Source of the DNA: Nanobdellota archaeon
Lineage (GTDB): Archaea; Nanobdellota; Nanobdellia; SCGC-AAA011-G17; VGLX01
Assembly (NCBI GenBank): GCA_018894775.1
Contig: JAHIPG010000061.1
Coordinates: forward strand, 1-5,117
Direction of reading: 5' to 3'
Length of the DNA stretch: 5,117 bases
Of the stretch, positions 1 to 5,117 are shown in pieces. The position numbers and the translations under genes were made by a program. Numbering within the stretch: the first letter of the stretch is position 1; each line of letters opens with the position of its first letter. Below the pieces are notes generated by a model. That model made no database searches. It was not told where the DNA came from and saw only the letters and a program-made list of their open reading frames with translations.

Positions 1-1140
1 GAATTAAATAATCCCATCTCAATAAATAAACTATCAAATAAAAATAGAGGAGAATCAATATCACTAATAGGACTAATTGTAGATAAAAGAGAAACAAAAA
101 ATAAAAATATAATTCTAACTATAGAAGACTTAACAGGAACAACAAAAGCATTAATAAACAATAATAATGAAGAGGCTTTCAACTTAGCAAGAAATCTTGT
201 GGTTGATGAAGTTGTGGGTCTAAGTGGATCCTATGGAAACAAGATATTATTTGCTAATAATTTAGTATTTCCAGATATACCTTTGCATAAGGAACTCAAA
301 AAATCCAAAGATGACAACTATGCTATATTTATCTCAGATATACATATAGGTAGTAAGATGTTCTTACATGATGATTTTCAGAAATTTATAGACTGGGTAA
401 ATGGAAAAGATGGAACAGGCGAACAAAAGGAAATTGCTAAAAAAATAAAATATCTCTTTATAATTGGAGATTTAGTAGATGGTGTAGGCATATATCCTGA
501 ACAAGACAAAGAATTGAGTATAAAAGATATCAATAAACAATATGAAAAGTGTGCAGAATATCTTGACCAAATAAGAAAAGACATTCAGATAATAGTCTGC
601 CCAGGAAATCACGATGCATTGAGAATAGCAGAACCCCAACCAATATTAAATAAAAAATTTGCAAGATCAATATATGACATAAAAAATGTTACAATGGTAA
701 CAAATCCTTCAATGGTAACAATAGACTCATCTAAAGATTTCCCAGGATTTGATATACTTTTATATCACGGTTATAGTTTTGATTATTATGTAAATAATGT
801 AGATACAATAAGAACAAATGGAGGCTATGACAGGGCAGATCTTATTATGAAATTTTTACTTCAGAAAAGACATTTGGCACCATCACATGGTTCAACATTA
901 TATATACCAGATGTAAGAGATGATCCTCTGATAATCAAAAAGATACCTGATTTTTTCGTAACAGGCCATATACATAAGGCCAATATTGGAAGCTATAATA
1001 ACATAACAACAATATGTTGCAGCTGTTGGCAATCAAAAACAAGTTTTCAGGAAAAAGTAGGACATAACCCAGAGCCGTCGAGAGTACCTATCGTTAACCT
1101 TAAAACAAGAGAAGTCAAAATGTTAAAATTTTGTAGTTAA
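1..1140 (+). CDS. polB: DNA polymerase D small subunit DP1 (proofreading exonuclease), 5'-truncated by the window edge
   Basis: This is the small subunit of archaeal PolD, which pairs with DP2 and supplies 3'-5' proofreading. The frame is open from base 1 with no stop, so the start lies upstream. The GTG at 199 is internal, because the sequence before it is clearly part of the protein. Residues numbered from base 1: about 19-90 form an OB fold (SLIGLIVDKR, then LTIEDLTGTTKALI, ending FPDIP). The rest is a calcineurin/Mre11-like phosphoesterase with all metal-binding motifs intact: D113-I-H115, G156-D157-LV-D160, G202-N203-H204-D205, H256-G257, and G322-H323-I-H325. The nuclease is therefore predicted to be active, unlike the degenerate B subunits of eukaryotic polymerases. 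The C-terminal tail has the family pattern WQxxTxFQ...PxPxxVPxxNL. The residues before it read CCSC (C339, C340, C342) where euryarchaeal relatives, as I recall them, have SGT. The protein ends at TAA 1138-1140, and DP2 starts 125 bases downstream. Family assignment is very secure. The symbol follows the common archaeal annotation for DP1 and should not be confused with family-B polymerase. Confidence 0.96.
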   Translation, partial: ELNNPISINKLSNKNRGESISLIGLIVDKRETKNKNIILTIEDLTGTTKALINNNNEEAFNLARNLVVDEVVGLSGSYGNKILFANNLVFPDIPLHKELKKSKDDNYAIFISDIHIGSKMFLHDDFQKFIDWVNGKDGTGEQKEIAKKIKYLFIIGDLVDGVGIYPEQDKELSIKDINKQYEKCAEYLDQIRKDIQIIVCPGNHDALRIAEPQPILNKKFARSIYDIKNVTMVTNPSMVTIDSSKDFPGFDILLYHGYSFDYYVNNVDTIRTNGGYDRADLIMKFLLQKRHLAPSHGSTLYIPDVRDDPLIIKKIPDFFVTGHIHKANIGSYNNITTICCSCWQSKTSFQEKVGHNPEPSRVPIVNLKTREVKMLKFCS

Positions 1141-1172
1141 CATAAATATTATATTTTAAAATACCTATAATA

Positions 1173-1180
1173 ATATAAAT
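1173..1180 (+). promoter_or_regulatory. Candidate archaeal TATA box for the DP2-GDPD transcript
   Basis: The sequence ATATAAAT lies in the DP1-DP2 gap and resembles an archaeal TATA element. Initiation about 25 bases downstream would fall near 1200-1205, leaving DP2 with a leader of about 60 bases. The whole stretch 1141-1200 is nearly pure A+T, so chance matches are easy; ATATTTTAAAATA at 1150-1162 is an equally plausible alternative. No clear BRE can be singled out. DP2 could instead be transcribed by read-through from DP1. Confidence 0.3.
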
Positions 1181-1202
1181 AGAAATTGAGAATTTATTAT
1201 TG

Positions 1203-1258
1203 AAAAAGAAAATGGGGGAAAAAGAGACAATTCATTCTGGCAGGTCCCTTTCTTTTTT
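1203..1258 (+). promoter_or_regulatory. Bulged inverted repeat ending in a T-rich tract just before DP2 (leader hairpin or terminator)
   Basis: AAAAAGAAA at 1203-1211 followed by GGG at 1214-1216 is complementary to CCCTTTCTTTTT at 1246-1257. This gives 12 base pairs with a two-base bulge (AT, 1212-1213) and a loop of about 29 bases. The 3' arm contains TTTCTTTTTT at 1249-1258. Runs of T in the coding strand are known to promote termination by archaeal RNA polymerase. The tract ends 7 bases before the DP2 ATG, so it could end DP1 transcripts, attenuate DP2, or be a simple pyrimidine run. Most of the pairs are A-U, so the stem is weak. The function is inference only. Confidence 0.3.
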
Positions 1259-1265
1259 ATAAAAA

Positions 1266-4200
1266 ATGGATAAATACTTTGCAGAAATAGACAAAAACGT
1301 AAAAAAACTTTATGAGGTAGCTGAGCAGGCAAGGAAAAAAGGATTTGATCCAGTAGACCATGTAGAAATACCTGAAGCAAGAAACATGGCAGAAAGGGTA
1401 GAAGGTTTAATAAGTGCGATAGCTCCTCAAATAAAAAATTGTGGAATAGTACCAAGAATACAAGAACTGGAAAAAGAGTATGGAACCCAGGATTGGAGAG
1501 TAGCCCTTAAAATAGCATTAGAGGTGGCACAAGAAAAATTCTGTAAATTTAAAGATAAAAAAGAAGCTATGGAAATAGGGATTAGAGTAGGGTTTGCATA
1601 CGTAACAGTTGGAGTTGTTTCATCCCCTCTAGAAGGATTTGTAGAATTGAGATTTCACAAAAGAAAAGATGGAAAAGAATATTTTGCATTGAGATACTCT
1701 GGTCCAATAAGAAGTGCAGGAGGAACAGGAGCATCAGTATCAGTTCTAATCGCAGACTATGTAAGAAAAAATATGGGCTACGCAGAATATGACCCTACAG
1801 AAGAAGAAGCACAAAGAACAATAACAGAATTAGCAGACTATCATGAAAGAGTTACAAATTTACAATATTATCCAAGTGATGAAGAGGCATATTATCTTGC
1901 TAAACATTTACCTGTACAAATAGATGGAGATGGCTCTGAAAAATATGAGGTAAGTAATTATAAAGACCTTCCAAGAATTGAAACAAATATCATAAGAAAT
2001 GGATTCTGTCTTGTGATTGCAGAATGTCTAGCACAAAAAGCCCCAAAAGTTTTTGCACAAATACAAAAATGGGGAAAAGAATTTGGAATGGAAAATTGGA
2101 ACTTCCTAGAAAAATTCCTGAAAATACAAAAGGAATTAAAAGCGCATAAAGAAGTTAAGAAAGATGATGGAAACTCTAGTGAAGAAAAAATATCTCCCGA
2201 TTATACATTCATAAAAGATATAGTTGCCGGAAGACCAGTAATAACACACCCTCTAAGAACAGGAGGATTTAGATTAAGATATGGAAGGGGAAGAAACACA
2301 GGGTTATCAGCAAATGGATTACACCCTGCAACTATGAGGGTATTGGATGATTTTATTGCAACAGGAACACAACTAAAAACAGAAAGACCTGGAAAAGGTA
2401 CAACAACCTACACTTGTGATACAATAGAAGGGCCGATAATAAAACTAAAAAATGGAAATGTCATATTTTTGGATAGTGAAGAAGACGCAATAAAATACAG
2501 GAAGGATATAGAAGAAATATTATTCTTAGGGGACATGTTGATAAATTATGGAGATTTTTACAATAGAGCACATAAACTAATACCTTGCGGATACAATGAA
2601 GAATGGTATAAGCAAGAATTAAAAAAAGCAGGAGCTGATGTTAGCAAATTAGACATAGATAATATAAAATTAGATGTTGCTGTAAATCTTTCAAAAAAAT
2701 ATGATATTCCATTACATCCAAGATGGACGTATCATTGGAAAGACATCACAAAAAAACAATTGATAAGCTTATTGGAGTGGGTTAAAAAAGCAGTAATAGA
2801 AAAAAATAAAATAATCCTACCAATTGACTATGATCTAGAAAAAGATGTTGAAAATGCAGATCCTAAAAGAGTTCTTGAATTATTAGGAATACCACACTCA
2901 TTTGTAGCAAAAGAATATGTAGTAATAGAAAAAGATGACGCAAAAGCATTTGTCACAACATTAAACCTCCCTCAAAAAAATATGGATCTTATTATAGAAA
3001 ATGTGAAATCATCACCAAATGAAGATGTCCTAAAAATAGTCAACATAATATCAGATATAAAAATCAAAGACAAGTCAGGAACCTTCATTGGAGCAAGGAT
3101 GGGAAGACCAGAAAAAGCAAAAATGAGAAAACTGACCGGAAGCCCACAAGTCTTATTTCCTGTAGGTACACAAGGCGGAAGGATGAGAAGCTTTCAATCA
3201 GCATTAGAGGCAGACAAAATAGTCTCAGACTTTCCAGTATACAAATGTGGAAAATGCGATAAAGAAACAATATATCCCATATGTGAAGATTGCTACGAAC
3301 CTACAAAAAGAATCTATTACTGCCCTGAATGCAAAGAAAGCCTAGAAACAGAAGAATGTCCAAATTGTAAAACAAAAAATGAAAAAGATGAAGAAATTCC
3401 TAGAAAAACAAACTCCTATAAAAGACATCCGATTGACATACATCATTATTTCAACTCTGCATTAAAAAGGTTAGGGTCAAGACATTACCCTGATCTCATA
3501 AAAGGGGTTAGAGGAACATCAAACAGAGATCACACCCCAGAAAATCTCATCAAAGGAATTCTAAGAGCCATACATAAACTATATGTGAATAAAGAAGGAA
3601 CAATAAGATATGATATGACTGAATCACCCTTAACAGCATTCAAACCAAAGGAAATAAGAACTTCCATAGAAAAATTGAAAGAATTAGGATATACCTATGA
3701 TATACATGGAAAACCTTTAGAAAATAAAGACCAAATTTTAGAACTGAAAGTTCAAGATGTTGTTCTACCATCATGTCCTGAAAGTCCAGAGGAAGGAGCA
3801 GATAAGGTATTATTCAGAATAACTAAATTTATAGATGATTTATTGGAAAAACTATACCATATACCAAAATTCTACAACTTAGAAAAGCCAGACGATCTTG
3901 CAGGACATCTTGTAACAGGAATGAGCCCACACACATCAGCAGCAGTTGTAGCAAGGATAATAGGATTTTCAGAAACACAAGGATTTTTTGCACATCCAGT
4001 CTATCACTGTCTATTAAGAAGGGACTGTGATGGGGATGAAGCATGCGTTATGATGATGCTTGATGCACTCATTAATTTCTCAAGAAATTACCTACCAGCA
4101 CATAGAGGAGCAACACAGGATGCACCATTAGTCTTAACATCAAAAATAATACCTTCTGAGGTAGATGATATGGTATTTGATATGGAAATGGTTTCAGAAT

Positions 4201-4772
4201 ACCCTTTAGAATTTTATGAAGCAGCAGAAAATTACATGCCCTCAAGAGATTTTAAGATGGATCAACTAAAAAACCATCTTGGAAAGCCGACAGAATACTC
4301 TGGATATGGATTTACACATGATACATCAAATATAAACCATGGTGTAAGATATTCAGCATATAAAACACTTCCAACAATGGCAGAAAAAGTGAATGGGCAG
4401 ATGAATCTTGCTGAAAAAATAAGAGCTGTGGATGAAGCAGATGTAGGAAGGCTTGTGATTGAAAGACATTTTTTAAGAGATATTAAAGGTAACCTAAGAA
4501 AATTCTCAATGCAGCAATTCAGATGCGTAGGATGCAATGAAAAATTTAGAAGACCGCCCTTAAGAGGTAAATGTAACAAATGTAATGGAAAAATCATATT
4601 TACTATATCAGAAGGTTCTGTAATAAAGTACTTAAAGCCTTCAATGGAGCTTGCAGAAAGATGTTCTTTACCACCCTATCTTATACAAACACTAGACATT
4701 CTTAAAGACAGAATAGAAAGTGTATTCGGAAAAGATAAAGACAGGCAAGAAGGCTTAGTAAAATGGTTCTAA
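1266..4772 (+). CDS. polC: DNA polymerase D large catalytic subunit DP2, complete, intein-free
   Basis: DP2 is the DNA-synthesising subunit of archaeal PolD, working with DP1 at the replication fork. The start is fixed: a TAA in the same frame sits at 1260-1262, and MDKYFAEIDKNVKKLYEVAE matches the usual DP2 N-terminus. No Shine-Dalgarno sequence lies at the normal spacing. At 1168 aa it has normal intein-free length. Signatures in order: GPIRSAGGTG (146-155); a charged linker (about 298-312); the AGRP...LHPATM block (321-357); GARMGRP (609-615); paired zinc motifs C661/C664/C673/C676 and C686/C689/C698/C701, each CxxC-x8-CxxC; GVRGTSNRDH (747-756); GHLVTGMSPHTSA (880-892); the catalytic loop DCDGDEA (920-926) with metal-binding D922 and D924; and a third zinc motif C1087/C1090/C1103/C1106. 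The structure is known to be a double-psi beta-barrel polymerase related to multisubunit RNA polymerases. The last eight residues, QEGLVKWF, fit a PIP box for PCNA. The 3' end overlaps the GDPD start by 10 bases. All of about 62 arginines use AGA or AGG. The symbol follows common archaeal usage and is not bacterial PolC. Confidence 0.98.
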   Translation: MDKYFAEIDKNVKKLYEVAEQARKKGFDPVDHVEIPEARNMAERVEGLISAIAPQIKNCGIVPRIQELEKEYGTQDWRVALKIALEVAQEKFCKFKDKKEAMEIGIRVGFAYVTVGVVSSPLEGFVELRFHKRKDGKEYFALRYSGPIRSAGGTGASVSVLIADYVRKNMGYAEYDPTEEEAQRTITELADYHERVTNLQYYPSDEEAYYLAKHLPVQIDGDGSEKYEVSNYKDLPRIETNIIRNGFCLVIAECLAQKAPKVFAQIQKWGKEFGMENWNFLEKFLKIQKELKAHKEVKKDDGNSSEEKISPDYTFIKDIVAGRPVITHPLRTGGFRLRYGRGRNTGLSANGLHPATMRVLDDFIATGTQLKTERPGKGTTTYTCDTIEGPIIKLKNGNVIFLDSEEDAIKYRKDIEEILFLGDMLINYGDFYNRAHKLIPCGYNEEWYKQELKKAGADVSKLDIDNIKLDVAVNLSKKYDIPLHPRWTYHWKDITKKQLISLLEWVKKAVIEKNKIILPIDYDLEKDVENADPKRVLELLGIPHSFVAKEYVVIEKDDAKAFVTTLNLPQKNMDLIIENVKSSPNEDVLKIVNIISDIKIKDKSGTFIGARMGRPEKAKMRKLTGSPQVLFPVGTQGGRMRSFQSALEADKIVSDFPVYKCGKCDKETIYPICEDCYEPTKRIYYCPECKESLETEECPNCKTKNEKDEEIPRKTNSYKRHPIDIHHYFNSALKRLGSRHYPDLIKGVRGTSNRDHTPENLIKGILRAIHKLYVNKEGTIRYDMTESPLTAFKPKEIRTSIEKLKELGYTYDIHGKPLENKDQILELKVQDVVLPSCPESPEEGADKVLFRITKFIDDLLEKLYHIPKFYNLEKPDDLAGHLVTGMSPHTSAAVVARIIGFSETQGFFAHPVYHCLLRRDCDGDEACVMMMLDALINFSRNYLPAHRGATQDAPLVLTSKIIPSEVDDMVFDMEMVSEYPLEFYEAAENYMPSRDFKMDQLKNHLGKPTEYSGYGFTHDTSNINHGVRYSAYKTLPTMAEKVNGQMNLAEKIRAVDEADVGRLVIERHFLRDIKGNLRKFSMQQFRCVGCNEKFRRPPLRGKCNKCNGKIIFTISEGSVIKYLKPSMELAERCSLPPYLIQTLDILKDRIESVFGKDKDRQEGLVKWF

Positions 4773-5117
4773 AAATAGCACACAGAGGCTTTTCAGCAAT
4801 AGCACCAGAAAATTCTCTTGAAGCATTCAGAAATGTAGTAAAATTAAAAGTGGATATGGTAGAGTTTGATATACATAAAACAAAAGATAATCATATAGTA
4901 GTAATACATGATGATAATGTAGAAAGAACAACCAATGGAAAAGGGAATATTAATGATTTGACTTTGGGTGAGATAAGAAATTTACATATCAAAAATGGAG
5001 AACCTATTCCCACTTTAGAAGAAGTGATTGCCGTTCTAAAAAATCATTGTGGTATGAATATAGAAATCAAAGATGAGGCTTTATCAATTCCTGTTGTAAA
5101 TATAATAAAAAAAGAAA
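4763..5117 (+). CDS. Glycerophosphodiester phosphodiesterase (GDPD family), 3'-truncated by the window edge
   Basis: GDPD enzymes hydrolyse glycerophosphodiesters, the deacylated or dealkylated head groups of phospholipids, to glycerol phosphate and an alcohol, using a divalent metal in a TIM barrel. The first 118 codons are present, and the frame is open to the window end. Visible family motifs: H7-R8-G9 followed by APENS (14-18); E34-F-D36; H49-D50; ERTTNGKG (54-61); IPTLEEV (82-88); N99-I-E101-I-K103. The expected catalytic histidines (H7, H49) and metal ligands (E34, D36, E101) are all there. The protein starts almost directly at the first barrel strand, with no signal peptide or membrane segment, so a cytoplasmic enzyme is likely. 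The ATG at 4763 overlaps the last 10 bases of DP2 in another frame. A weak GAAGG (4749-4753) lies 9 bases upstream, suggesting coupled translation in one operon. The substrate cannot be read from the sequence. Archaeal lipids are ether-linked and built on glycerol-1-phosphate, so the exact reaction may differ from bacterial GlpQ or UgpQ. The start is quite secure, since the HRG motif follows within seven residues. Confidence 0.93.
   Translation, partial: MVLKIAHRGFSAIAPENSLEAFRNVVKLKVDMVEFDIHKTKDNHIVVIHDDNVERTTNGKGNINDLTLGEIRNLHIKNGEPIPTLEEVIAVLKNHCGMNIEIKDEALSIPVVNIIKKE

Noticed and set aside
693..720. Direct repeat AATGGTAACA occurring twice, 18 bases apart
   Set aside because: It is in frame (MVT twice) inside a conserved protein, only two copies exist, and nothing suggests a repeat array or mobile element.
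199..1140. A 313-residue DP1 beginning at the GTG at 199
   Set aside because: The same frame is open back to base 1 and encodes the conserved OB-fold strands before 199, so this GTG is internal.
1254..1265. TTTTTATAAAAA as a TATA box for a leaderless DP2 message
   Set aside because: It touches the ATG. Initiation about 25 bases downstream would fall inside the gene and remove the conserved N-terminus.
1165..1455. A 96-residue minus-strand open frame over the gap and the DP2 start
   Set aside because: It overlaps the conserved DP2 N-terminus. The Leu/Phe-rich product is a shadow of lysine/glutamate codons on the other strand, and no ribosome site is visible.
3085..3270. Short minus-strand open frames within DP2 (3085-3270 and 3829-4044) and DP1 (378-584)
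   Set aside because: All are antisense shadows of highly conserved coding sequence, with no motifs of their own.
3246..3371. The cysteine pairs as a separate inserted zinc-ribbon gene or a fusion
   Set aside because: Paired zinc motifs at this place are a normal part of DP2, and the surrounding frame is unbroken and family-like.
4017..4060. Intein at the catalytic DGD motif, a known insertion site in some archaeal DP2 genes
   Set aside because: The flanking sequence is continuous and family-like, the length is normal, and there are no intein splice motifs.
4262..4597. A 111-residue open frame on the minus strand inside DP2
   Set aside because: It lies fully opposite conserved DP2 sequence, including part of the third zinc motif. 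Its leucine- and phenylalanine-rich translation is what the complement of A-rich codons gives, and it has no recognisable domain.

Overview
This window looks like a piece of an AT-rich archaeal genome. The organism call rests on the two subunits of the D-family replicative DNA polymerase (PolD), which is found only in Archaea. By eye GC content is near 30 to 33%, CpG is scarce, and every arginine codon I checked is AGA or AGG. Several family signatures recall DPANN archaea (Woesearchaeota/Pacearchaeota-like) more than Pyrococcus or methanogens. Examples are DCDGDEAC in the DP2 catalytic loop and a CCSCWQ stretch near the DP1 C-terminus. That placement comes from memory of the families and needs a tree.

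Layout, all on the + strand. Positions 1-1140 hold the C-terminal 379 residues of PolD small subunit DP1 (OB fold plus Mre11-like 3'-5' exonuclease); its start lies upstream of the window. Positions 1141-1265 are a 125-base AT-rich gap with a possible TATA box, a bulged inverted repeat ending in a T-rich tract, and a 16-codon open frame that stops just before the next gene. Positions 1266-4772 hold the complete PolD large catalytic subunit DP2 (1168 aa, no intein). Positions 4763-5117 hold the first 118 codons of a glycerophosphodiester phosphodiesterase (GDPD), which overlaps the DP2 end by 10 bases and runs off the window.

DP1 and DP2 form one holoenzyme: DP2 polymerises and DP1 proofreads. 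DP2 ends in QEGLVKWF, a good match to a PCNA-interacting (PIP) box, so the processivity-clamp contact can be read from the sequence. The overlapping GDPD start implies co-transcription with DP2. GDPD belongs to phospholipid turnover, so the link may be no more than gene packing.

I see no mobile element, CRISPR array, tRNA or rRNA, and no clearly new system. The most interesting parts are the DP1-DP2 leader region, the DP2/GDPD overlap, and the complete avoidance of CGN arginine codons.
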